Source: Adineta steineri
Taxonomy: Eukaryota > Rotifera > Eurotatoria > Adinetida > Adinetidae
DNA length: 64,000 nt
Assembly: GCA_905250115.1 (NCBI GenBank)
Contig: CAJNOI010000056.1
Span: 390,099 to 454,098, forward strand
Direction: 5' to 3'
Below, piece after piece: positions 48,887 through 58,970 of this stretch. The position numbers and the translations under genes were made by a program. Position 1 is the stretch's first letter. The number at the start of each line of letters is the position of its first letter. The notes under the pieces were generated by a model. The model made no database searches. It worked only from the letters and a program-made list of their open reading frames with translations, and was not told the DNA's origin.

Positions 48887-49530
48887 CCCTTTTCTGAAAG
48901 AAGATTTCCTATGATTATCATTGAAAATGATTTTCATTTTGAATACATATTAACAAAAGAAACCTGGACAGGCTCTCATCATAAAATCTTAATCGACCAT
49001 AGTTCATGTTTAATTAGAGGAATAAACGATCAGTCGCAGCCGTATATCTCATTTTTTGAAAAACTGACTTGATTCAAAGAGTTTAAGGATTTGTGACGTT
49101 GTATATTCGAGAATTCTTACACTTTTAAAGTTATCTTAGCAAAGCAACCTTACTATTCCCGAACAATCAGGAAAATTGATGTTATGAAAAAAATTGATTC
49201 TCTATCCAAAGTGTATTCAGCAAGTTTAATAGAATAACTAAACTGCTATATGTTTCGGCTCACCCCGAACCACGACTATACGAAAAAAAATAATTCATTT
49301 AAAATGAGACAATCCCGAACAGCTCTTAAAACCTTTAAGGTCGTACAACTGCATATCTATTCCTGCTCGCGCCACAACAAGCAAATAATGCCATGTTTGC
49401 ATTCACAAGTCCTTTACTGAATAGGTGTTGTTAGGTCAAATGTGTAATTAAGATTTCTTTTTAGCTCAAGAACCGAATCACTTAACAGTTTCGCAAAAAA
49501 ACACAAATCTCACTTACTACACTTAGGACA

Positions 49531-49934
49531 AACCATTTAAATCAACGCCTAGTCGTTCGTCGGCCTCCCTTCGGTCGGCCACTCACGGCTAGCCGTTACC
49601 AAATTATGCTACATTTTTCTATCTATCATCTGTTACATTAAGATTTTTCACGTGCATCAAAACTATTTCACTCATAACATATCGATTCGCAATCGAAAAC
49701 TTCCAACTTTTAGATAGCACTACGTATTGTTCATCATGGTTTCCAATTTCTTTTTATTCTGACACAACGATATGCTGCCGGATTCTTTCTCACATTAGTA
49801 CTCATTAAGTGCTCTCAAAAAACCATTTGAACTAACTAAGACTCATTTCAAAGCTGTGCTTTAAAACAACCTTTAAAACTAACGTCTACCTATTCGTCGG
49901 CCTCCCTTCGGTCGGCCACTCACCGCTAGCCGTT
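49531..49934. repeat. Pair of 67-base GC-rich direct repeats
   Basis: Copies at 49531-49597 and 49868-49934 (offset 337). The core CGTCGGCCTCCCTTCGGTCG followed by GCCACTCAC is identical; the start of each (AACC..TTTAAA) is similar. It contains CTAG inside GGCTAGCC/CGCTAGCC and GGCC pairs able to form a small stem. Strikingly GC-rich against its surroundings. Confidence 0.8.
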
Positions 49935-50230
49935 TCCATGTTTAACCCTACTATTTCCTCCACTATTAGTTTAGCTTTGAAGTGAAGAGGTGCATTGCGT
50001 CTGAATTTTTCTTAGAAGGATATTGAGTATTTGATACTATGATTCTTCAGAAGAAACTAAGAAAAGGAAAACTATGTTGAAAACTGTTACGAATACAGTA
50101 TATTACATTGTCCCATAGGAAAGATCTTGATTTGTTATGAATTTTATTGCACAGTTGTTATTAACGACAACTCAACTGCAGAATTTTCAACAGCTATTAC
50201 CTTTTTTAAAACTATTTATTTAAATTTTAC

Positions 50231-50350
50231 CAAAAAATCCGATTATAGCTATCAAAGAGGAACCGGCTGGGTGAGGGTATTCTCATCCCGATAGCGATCT
50301 CGCTTTCTAAAATCGGTGCTCGTTCTCGTCCCGTTTAAATCGGATTTTTT
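50231..50350. repeat. 120-base element with inverted ends
   Basis: AAAAAATCCGATT at 50231-50243 and its inverse AATCGGATTTTTT at 50338-50350 enclose a GC-richer centre. It could be a small MITE, but I see no clear target duplication. Confidence 0.5.
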
Positions 50351-50382
50351 TCAATCTGCCAGAAATAGTTTTTAAACACATG

Positions 50383-50753
50383 TAGGGGTGTCACTTTAAC
50401 TTTGCTTTAACAGTTAAAGTTAAAGTTAGAACTTTAACTTTAACTGTTAAAGTTAAAGTGTTGTACTTTAACTTTAAGTCTTAAAGTTAAAGTTCTAACT
50501 TTAAACTTTAAGCACTTTAACTAATAAAGTTAAAGTTAACGTGCCACCCACAATGTTTCCTTTATTCATTTTTGACCGTTATCAGATTACTTTAAAATAC
50601 TTTAACTTTAAATAAAGTTAAAGTGGAAAGTGTTTTTACTTTAACTTTAACTGTTAAAGTTAAAGTGTTGTACTTTAACTTTAACAGTTAAAGTCAAAGT
50701 TCTAACTTTAAACTTTAAGCACTTTAACTAATAAAGTTAAAGTGACACCCCTA
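50383..50753. mobile_element. hAT-type MITE, 371 bases, perfect 8-base target duplication
   Basis: Terminal inverted repeats begin TAGGGGTGTCACTTTAAC and end GTTAAAGTGACACCCCTA, with the hAT-like TAGGG start. The 8-base duplication AACACATG is at 50375-50382 and 50754-50761. The interior is almost wholly built from AACTTT/AAAGTT hexamers in both orientations (e.g. CTTTAACTGTTAAAG), forming nested palindromes, with two similar halves around a 60-base unique spacer at about 50540-50600. No coding capacity. The perfect duplication suggests a recent insertion. Confidence 0.88.
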
Positions 50754-50864
50754 AACACATGTCGAACAAGCGAATACTCACACCCACCGTATCCAATAAA
50801 CTTTTTTCGTAAATACATATCCTTTGTGTAAAAAAATGAGGGATAAGAAAATCTTAAAAAACTA

Positions 50865-51200
50865 ACCTCGAATTCGAAATCCCTGCATCAAAATATCTCT
50901 AAAAATATGTTTTTCAAAAAATCGATATTGGATGTTTTTTTGACCTCTCACCCACCCACCAACTTATTCACCCACCCCCTTCATCATAGTCACCCAACAG
51001 ACCTCGGATTCGAAATCCCTGCATCAAAATATCTCTAAAAATATGTTTTTAGAAAAATCGATATTGAATGTTTTTTTGACCTCTCACCCACCCATCACCC
51101 TATTCACCCATTCCCTTCACCATAGTCACCCAACGGACCTCGGATTCGAAATCCCTGCATCAAAATACCTCTAAAAAAATGGGCTTCGAAAACTTTGCTG
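50865..51200. repeat. 136-base tandem repeat, about 2.4 copies
   Basis: Units start at 50865, 51001 and 51137, each opening ACCTCG(A/G)ATTCGAAATCCC. Each full unit contains ATCGATATTG(G/A)ATGTTTTTTT and a C-rich CACCCACCCA block. The third copy is truncated and leads into a GACA microsatellite. Confidence 0.85.
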
Positions 51201-51232
51201 CAATCTGATTGGTTTGGACGGAATGACGGAAT

Positions 51233-51260
<28 letters not shown>
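51233..51260. repeat. (GACA)7 microsatellite
   Basis: Seven GACA units followed by AACTTTA. The combination with the preceding tandem repeat resembles the end of a non-autonomous transposon, as at 58610-58643. Confidence 0.85.
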
Positions 51261-51263
<3 letters not shown>

Positions 51264-51322
51264 TTTAAGCAATTTTAGGCCCATGATTTTAACGTGATAA
51301 AACCCTTTCTTTCAGAAAAGGG

Positions 51323-52095
51323 AATAAGCATGTCAAATACATATTTTATTCTTTACTACACGACAAAATTGTATTAGATTAAATGTGGAATGAAATATGA
51401 TTAGCTCAGAACGACAAGGATAAGTTACATACAAAAATGTATGCAGCGTCTGAATGTAACTTGTCTCGACCTCATACATAAGTGAATCATATATTGTATG
51501 TGCTAACAGAAGTGACGAACGTCCTTTTGAATGATACCCCTTATATCATTTTCATCTCTCTCCTTCTGTTTGCTCTTTTTAGCTAGTTCTATTGTTTCAT
51601 GTTCTCCCTTTCTCTCTCTAGTATATAAACCCGTGTTATATGTTAAACAGTTACATTTGGATGTAGTACTTAGTCGAATAAATATCGTGCTTTAAGGTAC
51701 TATAACTATATCTCTCCATTTGTCATAATGGTGGGTATGCACCTGTAGTTCATTTATATCAATGCCCAACCAGTGATAGAGCTGCATATTCCATATTTTC
51801 CGTTACACATGTCTTCATCAGTATCATCATTCAATAAGAATTCTATGTGTTCAATCACCCAACCAATTTGCTCAACACAAATATCTAACTCTCAAAACCC
51901 AATGGACGACAACAACCAGTATTCTGATTTATCAATATCACCAATTCTTGATGCATCATCATTTCATCTGCATCCGCGGACATCGACAAAAATTGAATAT
52001 TCGAACAGATCACCAAGTAATTAAATCAGTTATTCTATTCAATCAATGTATTCATTTTACCATATGGATCGAAGATATAATTTTATATCTAGATA
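51323..52095. other. Stretch with LTR-like signals and a short open frame
   Basis: TATATAAA at about 51622 is followed by AATAAA near 51678 and TGG-initial sequence (TGGTGGGTATGCACC) at about 51729. This order recalls an LTR end with a primer-binding site. An open frame at 51773-52024 (Ser-rich, no motif) follows. No second LTR or polymerase is present, so this is only suggestive. Confidence 0.25.
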
Positions 52096-52102
52096 AAATA
52101 AA

Positions 52103-52512
52103 ATGGATATTATTTTTAAAAATCTAAAAAGACATAATAATCAATTAATTGAAAATCAATTAGATAAAAATTTTTTATTTTTTTACACGTTTATAATATA
52201 TCATTATCCTGAAGAAGAGGTAAAAAAATTTATTTTTTGAATTTTTGTAAGATCATATATAATATAATTGAAAAATGTTGAATTGAATATAATAAATACA
52301 TTTTAAGTATGAAAATAGGTGGTAATATGATACAATTTATTATTTATTAAAATCAAGAAGAAGTTTTTGTGGATGGAATAGTAAGTGAAAGATAATTGAT
52401 TAGGTTTAGCTGATATATCTCCAATTGAAGAATTAAAAGAAACAAAAACAGCACCGCATGAATATATTGATTTTACTAATGCGTAAACAATTGCATTAGC
52501 TGGTGAAAGTGT
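52103..52512 (+). pseudogene. Unidentified gene relic ending at a foldback element
   Basis: 52103-52219 opens MDIIFKNLKRHNNQLIENQL and ends PEEE at a GT donor. A second block at about 52403-52510 reads GLADISPIEELKETKTAPHE then YIDFTNA, a stop, and TIALAGESVQ. The pieces are protein-like but interrupted, and the last stops a few bases before foldback copy 15. Family not recognised. Confidence 0.35.
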
Positions 52513-52517
52513 ACAGA

Positions 52518-52577
52518 TGAGGGTGTGAGCGTGGATGTCTTCTCTTTCATCATCATCACCCACACCCACACCCTCAT
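52518..52577. repeat. Telomere-like foldback element, copy 15
   Basis: ATGAGGGTGTGAGCGTGG, loop rich in TTCTCTTTCATCATC, then CACCCACACCCACACCCTCAT. ATGAGGGTGTG/CACACCCTCAT is a perfect 11-base inverted end. Confidence 0.85.
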
Positions 52578-52933
52578 TTAATAATAAAAAATCTGTAATT
52601 GTGAAATAGTTTATAGTATTGTGGCAAGTTTTGTCACATTCTCTACTTATTTTTTTATACTTACGCCCGAGTAGACATCGTTTCTGTAATGTTATTTCAT
52701 TATGATTGTGCAACTTCTACGTCTGTAATGGCGCAATTTGCATCAGCATGAGTCTGACAAGAAGAAAACAATGTGCGCACCATGTTTGAAACATGACATC
52801 ATGAAATATTTATGACACAAAGTTGCATAAGTACTGAAAAAGAAACTATGACGTAATAAAAAAATTTCTTCATATATATAATATTTACAGTAATTAGAAT
52901 AGAGAGTATTAAGAAGCGTTTGCAACGTTTGTA

Positions 52934-53413
52934 ATGGATACATTCAAAAAATATAATATTTGTTGTACTTGTTTTACGACAACGTCCAAATATCTTCTCG
53001 ATTGTGATCATTGTCAATCATCTTTTTGCTATGAATGTCTACTGGAACATCATCATATTGATATTTATGATCGTCTACTCAAACAAATTCAGGATATTAA
53101 TACTATTGTGGCTCGTTTCATTGATCATGCGCACAATCAAACTGAATGGGTTGAACATTTAACACAAGATCGTCTTGATTTACAGATTTTTGTACGTGAC
53201 ATTAATCAAACACCATCAAATTTTAAAGTGATTGATTTACCAACGGAATTTTGGCTGGCTCACATTGATGATCTTATTAAGAAAGACGGGTTTGCTATTG
53301 ATTATGACTGTTTTTGGGATCTTCGTCAATCAAAAACTCAAACTTCGAAACCAAAACGAATTCAAAAATATCAATGGGAAAGATGTTTGAGTGTCGATAC
53401 CACTATGCCATAA
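52934..53413 (+). CDS. Small zinc-finger-like protein (B-box/RING-related), single exon
   Basis: 159 residues. Residues 10-41 read CCTCFTTTSKYLLDCDHCQS then SFCYECLLEHHH, a C-x2-C ... C-x2-C-x4-C-x2-C-x4-H-H spacing that could bind two zinc ions in a B-box-like way. The rest (helical DRLLKQIQDINTIVARFIDHA, then LDLQIFVRDINQ) has no recognised domain. In bdelloids such N-termini often begin TRIM/NHL-type proteins, but no coiled coil or NHL repeats follow here, so this may be a short relative or a truncated one. Function unknown. Confidence 0.6.
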   Translation: MDTFKKYNICCTCFTTTSKYLLDCDHCQSSFCYECLLEHHHIDIYDRLLKQIQDINTIVARFIDHAHNQTEWVEHLTQDRLDLQIFVRDINQTPSNFKVIDLPTEFWLAHIDDLIKKDGFAIDYDCFWDLRQSKTQTSKPKRIQKYQWERCLSVDTTMP

Positions 53414-54124
53414 CATACAATGCTGATAACAAACACTATCATTAATCTTATTCACTGATTTTACCAACGATTTATCTCTCGTTATATTATAACCGAAGCA
53501 TTGGACATTAACAATTTTCAATATAGATGGAATTTATATTTGTATATATATGTTTGAAAATAATTGTAAATTTTGTTTATTTAATCGATTAATCATCTTT
53601 GTTTGTATTGTTTGAATGAAATATATCAGCAGATGATTCTGTATGACAGATAATTAATCTAGTACATATTTAATTTAGAATTCAATAAAAAGACGGCGAT
53701 CGATAATATCATCTTCTTTCAATATTCAACATTCGGCGAGTATGTTAGTGAAAAATTGAACTGCTCAACACTGGTTTTATTAAAACGTTTTTTAAACAAA
53801 AATAATAATAAGAATCTTGAGTGTGGGTATTCTCTTTATACCATATACAAACACGCACATCTTTTCTTTATATTCTTTGATATTTTATTGTTGAAACAAG
53901 GAAAAAAACACGTGTTATGTGATAAATATGTGTATTTAAATGTCGACATTAAGGTTATATTTACAGTGTAGTATGTAAAAAAAAATATCGAAATTCTATC
54001 TTCTTTCGCGAGGTATTGTTTTTTGACCTTTTTCTTCTCTATCTGAAAAGACACATCGAGTTTTATTTACATTGAGTTTCATTAATTGAAACCTATTCTA
54101 TCATTGTTTTGATTTGATTTGATC
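53414..54124. other. Intergenic stretch, no gene seen
   Basis: AT-rich spacer. An opening GAGTGTGGGTATTC near 53820 hints at a decayed telomere-like arm; no other element. Confidence 0.4.
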
Positions 54125-54979
54125 ATGAAATATATATCGGTTTTCTTCTTCTTTACAAATATTTTACTGCTTGTGAAATGTGACAATCTAGTAAGCGTCC
54201 AATCAGTACCAGGTAATTTACAATATAGACTCTTTTGTCATCCATAATTAAAGATAAATAAAGTTTTATATTAACTAATAGATAATACAACTAAGGTTCC
54301 ATTCAATGGGATAATGGGCTATGCATCAACAAATGTTGAAGCGTATTCAAATGGAAATGATACTTACGTATCAAAAGAGAGTTCTTATTTATATGGAATA
54401 TATATGGGAATTAAATGGCAATGTGTTGAATATTCACGTCGATGGCTTTTTATACGTAAAGGATGTGTTTTTAAAAGTATTCCGGGTGCTGCGGATATAT
54501 GGACTCAAGTAGATTCTGCTCAAAGAGTTGTTGATAAAAAATGTTTTCCTTTTAAAAAATATGCAAATGGCTCTTCTTCTCCACCAATAAATGAATCTTT
54601 ACTTATTTATAGTCGTTCAGGAGCTGATATGCCACATGGACATGTCGCTGTTATTATTGATGTTTTACCAAATTCTATTCGAGTTGCCGAAGAAAATTTT
54701 GATTTTTTTTATTGGTCTGGAAATTATTCTCGAGAAATTCCATATGATTTTATAAATGGAAATTATTATATTAGAGATAATTATACAATTCTTGGTTGGA
54801 TGTTACTTGATGATAAATATAATCAAACACAACCACTAGATCAATCTACAATTAATACTATTATACAACTTAATGGATCATCTCCGGATTTTATTTGTCA
54901 TAATAATGCTATTCATTATTACTTGTCCACTTCATCTTTATTCATTTTTCATTTTCTTTTATGTTTAATTTTTCATTAA
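54125..54979 (+). CDS. Secreted CHAP-domain amidase, glutathionylspermidine amidase-like, with hydrophobic C-terminus
   Basis: Exons 54125-54212 and 54282-54979 give 261 residues. A signal peptide (ISVFFFFTNILLLVKC) precedes the CHAP domain. The catalytic Cys lies in KWQCVEYSRRW, the His in PHGHVAVIIDV, and an acidic partner in RVAEENFDF, an arrangement typical of the amidase half of glutathionylspermidine/trypanothione synthetases. The ATP-grasp synthetase half is absent. The last 18 residues are hydrophobic (SLFIFHFLLCLIF) after a small-residue region, like a GPI-attachment signal. It should hydrolyse amide bonds of peptides or polyamine conjugates outside the cell. Related foreign genes have been reported in bdelloids, so transfer is plausible. 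Confidence 0.85.
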
Positions 54980-55346
54980 TAAAAGTGATTTAGAATTGAG
55001 TACTGCTAATCCTTTTTGATTATCATATAAAATGGGAAAGAAACACATGGTTTCTGACAAATTAGATTTCTTATCAACTATGTTATTTATTTCACGTCAT
55101 CAAAAAATAAGCAAAAGTATATCGAGTCAAATATGAAAATTTCAATGATATATATACATAGAAGAAATAATTACAATCACAGAAAAATGAACTATACATT
55201 ATTTTATAAAACACATTTCTTTTCTATTTGACTACTTATTTACATCGATAATAGAGAAAAAAAACAGGAAGTCTTATTAAAATAATATAATCATTTAGTT
55301 TGTTAATTCACATTTCTGAGTAGCGATTTTTTTTGTCTGAAATTAT

Positions 55347-55435
55347 ATCTTGAGGGTGTGGGTGTGGGTGTGAGGAGAAAATGATACTCATATCCCCACA
55401 TCACCCACATCCACACTCACATCTACCCTCAAGAT
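55347..55435. repeat. Telomere-like foldback element, copy 16 (best formed)
   Basis: Ends ATCTTGAGGGT / ACCCTCAAGAT are perfect inverses. Left arm GGGTGTGGGTGTGGGTGTG, loop AGGAGAAAATGATACTCATA, right arm CCCACATCACCCACATCC continuing CACACTCACATCTACCC. A good reference copy for a search. Confidence 0.92.
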
Positions 55436-56291
55436 AGAACAGAATCAAGAATATTGATTAATAGAATGATCATAAATGACAACTTTTTGAATTATGACTT
55501 GCAAATATTTATTTTTTTAAACAAGTTAAAAAACATTGATACAATTCTTACAATACTAGATGTTATTGAAAACTATTTATGCTAACGAATAGCATGTTTC
55601 AGAAAAATTAAAAATAGCTCTTTAGTGTTTATGTTCAAAGAGTTTTCTATTTGTGTATACAAAAGAAACACACTATGATGTCTTACCTTACAATAACGAG
55701 ATTGTCATTCAATAGCATGATAATGTAGTCTGTACAAAAAAATCAAGTAAGCATTTTTTTTATTTTTTTTTCCATTCGTTTCATTAGATTTTTCTCGATC
55801 TTGTTTTCATTAAACTGTTTACGAAGACATTATCAAAAATTTAAGTCCACCAATTTTGCTATTATTTTCAGATATTTATTCATTTTGTATTGTCCCATGT
55901 TTCCTTTATCCTTCCTATAGCTTGACTGTCTAAATGCTTTCACATATTGGCATCAATACTATTGAAGATTACTAGTATCCATTGTTAGATTTGCTCTATT
56001 GAAATGGTGCTACATAAATATCAGAATTTTATCGATCATTATTTTTGAATTTTTTCATGACATCATATACATCAATGCCATAGTCTGTCGTATCTATAGA
56101 GGACACATTTTAATGCCATTCAAATATATATATATATATGCTCGGTATTCAAATATAAACTATGATAGAAATATTTTCAACACACAGGTGTAAAGGTCTT
56201 TAGAATGTGAATTCAAAATAGTTATTTTGCTTTTTCTGAAGTTTCCTTTGTCAGGTGAAGAAAACATCAGTATTAGTGTAATACTTTTGTA

Positions 56292-56630
56292 TGGTTTATG
56301 ATCTGATATAATTTATACTGATAGTTTATTTATATGATGGTTTGCATGGAGAAGAGCATCACCAAAGATAACTGCATAATTAATCTTTTGTTTCCAGTTT
56401 TAAATTGTGTTGCTTCGCTGAACAAATGTCCAAAAATAAAAATAGAATGACAGCTTATAGTTTATGATTTGATATAATTCATGTAGTCAGTTTATGTATA
56501 TAATGGTATGCACTGAGAAGAGGATCATCAAAGATAACTGCGTAATTAATCTCTTGTCTCGAGCTTTAAGTTTTGTTGCTTCGCTGAATAAATATTCAAA
56601 AAAAAAACAAAAAAAGAATGACAGTTTATT
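56292..56630. repeat. Degenerate tandem duplication, period about 168
   Basis: Both copies contain TTTATGAT(C/T)TGATATAATT, GA(A)GA(G)CATCA(C/T)CAAAGATAACTGC, and TGTTGCTTCGCTGAA followed by an A-rich stretch and GAATGACAG. Roughly three quarters identical by eye. Confidence 0.75.
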
Positions 56631-57844
56631 TCGAGAAGTTTACATTTCATACCACCTCTTCATTAGGAACTCTGTGTATACAATGCATTTCTTTTCTAAA
56701 CACCCGGTCACATAATCGGGCGTTCGTAAAGGATGGTACGAAACGTAGGTTATCTCTTATGGCATCATTTACACATTTGATAGAACTCAGAAAAATGTCA
56801 TTTTGCTTCTCATTCTATATATGCGTGATATATTCTTCTATTTCAGAAGAAATGTTTAGAAGTTTTTTTCCCTCAAATTAGTCTGTTGGCAGTAGAGTTA
56901 TTCATCATAATATTATCATCAATTTGAACTTCTTTTAGAAAGTCTGCCATGGTATCATTCGTACAAGTCGCCGGTATTGCAACAGTCATTTCTTATACCA
57001 TTCTTCTCCCTCTTGCTTTGATTTATTCTATTCCAATCTTATGTATTCGTCGTTTTTATAATCACAATAATATCCTTACACTTAATATATGTGCCGGTGC
57101 AATATGCAGTGCATGTTATTGGTCGATTTATTATTTCATGTTTCAATTTTATATCGAAATCCTGTACCAAGAGGCTACATGTCCTTTCCTAATCTACATG
57201 CAAGTGGTAACATCATGCCAAGCGCCAATGACTTTTGTTGTACTCACGCTTAATCGATACTGTTCAATAATTTATAGTAGAAAGGCATTTTTTAAAAGCA
57301 ACAAATTTATAGCAATATCTATTGGTATTCAATGGTTCATTGGTTTTCTTATAGCATTGCCATTTCCAATACTTCTAAAACCGGTAAGAATTTTTGTTTT
57401 TATTTATTTATATTTCCACATCGTTCAAGGTAAATATTACATGCATGAGTTTTATTGAGTAATAACAAAATATGAAAGATAGGAATGTATTTTTATCGGA
57501 ATTGTGATGTTCTTTATGTGAAAAGAATAGAAGATTATTCCATATATGAACATCATAGTTCTGAGTTTCCCATCCAACAGAGCGATCATAATCATCGTTT
57601 TGTATATCGTTACTAAATTTTGATTCTCTCAATTTAACTATTTATAGTATTGTGCTCTACCATCTTGGTTGATGCCATATTATTTACTTCCTTTCCAAGT
57701 AATTCCACCAATTACTATTCTTGTTCTCAATCTTTTAATATTCAAATATGCTCATTCTTCTACTCGTCGAGTTCAACCGCAACATGGTGCAACTATAGTT
57801 ATCAGACCAAAGATTAATGCACGTGATCTTCATTTATTAAAACA

Positions 57845-58643
57845 CTAGCGGAAGTACCCGCTGCAAATTCTCTCGTACACAGTTCTCGCTGCAAAATTCT
57901 TGTCTTACAGTTCCCGCTGCAAGCTCTCTCTCATAGAGTTGTGGCTGTAAAATCCCTCTGATACGGTTCCCGCTGCAAAATATTTATATTTCAAGCACCT
58001 TCCGTATCCGACCTCCTCGCCACTTTTCCTTGTATATACAGAAGTGTGATTGATGGTTTGGTGGCGTTAGCTATCACAGAACCACCTGGGTGAAGCTTCG
58101 ATCACGCCACCTCCGACCCCTCCCCCTCCCTCCCCCGATGACTATACCAATCCCCGTCGATCGTCCTTAGGACCTAAGGAAGCGTTATAGAAAGTTTGGT
58201 GATCATAGGTATTACAGGGACCGAATGTATAGCGAACAGAAGATGTGCGCTCAGACGGCCTTCGGCCGCCTTCGCTATCGATGTTTTTTTTAACTTTTGC
58301 AAATGCTGCATTCCTATTGGTCAGTTCTATAGATTGCCTGTAGCAAGTACCGGACTGCTGTAGATAGATAGAACATATGAAATGTTTTATTGGAGCGCTC
58401 AGACGGCCTTCGGCCGCCTTCGCTATCGATGTTTTTTTAACCTTTTGAAATGCTGCAATCCTATTGGTCAGTTTCATAGATTGCCTGTAGCAAGCGTAGG
58501 ATTTGTTTTTTTTCGGAACAAAGTAGACGTTGACCTTCCCCTGGTTGTAGACACCATTCCTGGAAAGTTTCATTGCATTTGCTCATACGGTGTCCAAATG
58601 CATAAAGAACAAACAGACAAACTTTCTTCTTTATATATATAGA
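57845..58643 (-). mobile_element. Non-autonomous Helitron-like element, 799 bases
   Basis: Read on the minus strand it begins TCTATATATATAAAGAAGAA and AGTTTGTCTGTTTG, and ends with a small stem AGCGG..CCGCT reaching CTAG. It is inserted between A and T with no target duplication, all as in Helitrons. It has no Rep/helicase coding capacity. The interior is GC-rich compared with the surroundings and contains a 146-base internal duplication. The start resembles non-autonomous Helitrons known from insects, but this was recognised by eye only. Confidence 0.6.
58247..58497. repeat. Internal direct duplication in the Helitron-like element
   Basis: Copies start at about 58247 and 58394. Each begins GCGCTCAGACGGCCTTCGGC then CGCCTTCGCTATCGATG, followed by a T run and CCTATTGGTCAGTT. 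The GGCCTTCGGCC part is a perfect palindrome. Confidence 0.85.
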
Positions 58644-58910
58644 TAGATATATTCGTTATGTTTTGGATGTATTTCGTTGGAGCTGTTCCTATTTATTTCT
58701 TAGTAGCTTTTGACTATGCTGGCGTTGTTAGTGTATGGGTTTATACAATTCTAGAATTATTGAATGGCGTCAGTTGCATATGTTGGATGATCGATTTATA
58801 TTTATGCAATAATGAACTGACAAGTTATTTAAAAGCAAAAATTCTTGGATGTTTTTAAGTATTTATTCCATCATCATTATACAGACCCTTTGCTTGCTTA
58901 TATTATCCCA

Positions 58911-58970
58911 GAGTGTGTGGTGTTGGTGTGGATGTTGATCTTTTCTACTCGTACATCCACCCACCCATCT
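58911..58970. repeat. Telomere-like foldback element, copy 17
   Basis: GAGTGTGTGGTGTTGGTGTG, loop TTGATCTTTTCTACTCG, then TACATCCACCCACCCATC. It follows the GPCR relic's stop codon by 53 bases. Confidence 0.7.

Larger units (their letters stand above)
48887..51322. other. Repeat-rich block bounded by a 16-base inverted repeat
   Basis: CCCTTTTCTGAAAGAA at 48887-48902 is matched perfectly in inverse at 51307-51322. Between them lie GC-rich direct repeats, a 120-base palindrome, the hAT MITE, and 136-base tandem repeats. No coding sequence is visible. The block could be a nested non-autonomous element, but no flanking target duplication was found. Confidence 0.35.
54980..56948. other. Gene-free stretch with a foldback and a degenerate tandem duplication
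   Basis: Nearly 2 kb. Foldback copy 16 lies at 55347-55435 and a roughly 168-base duplication at 56292-56630. Remaining sequence is AT-rich with no exon-like frames. Confidence 0.5.
56949..58858 (+). pseudogene. Orphan GPCR gene interrupted by a Helitron-like insertion
   Basis: Exons 56949-57383 and 57648-57848 encode TM1 to TM5 (e.g. SYTILLPLALIYSIPIL; TM3 ends TLNRYCSIIY; TM5 YYLLPFQVIPPITILVLNLL) and stop at TAG 57848, whose bases belong to the inserted element's CTAG end. The coding sense resumes at about 58652-58858 with TM6 and TM7 (MFWMYFVGAVPIYFLVAF, WVYTILELLNGVSCICWMI) and a TAA. The insert occupies 57845-58643, between TM5 and TM6. By my boundaries the two parts are one base out of frame even without the insert, so further decay or a boundary shift is possible. 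Only a five-TM fragment of 211 residues can be made. Confidence 0.78.
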
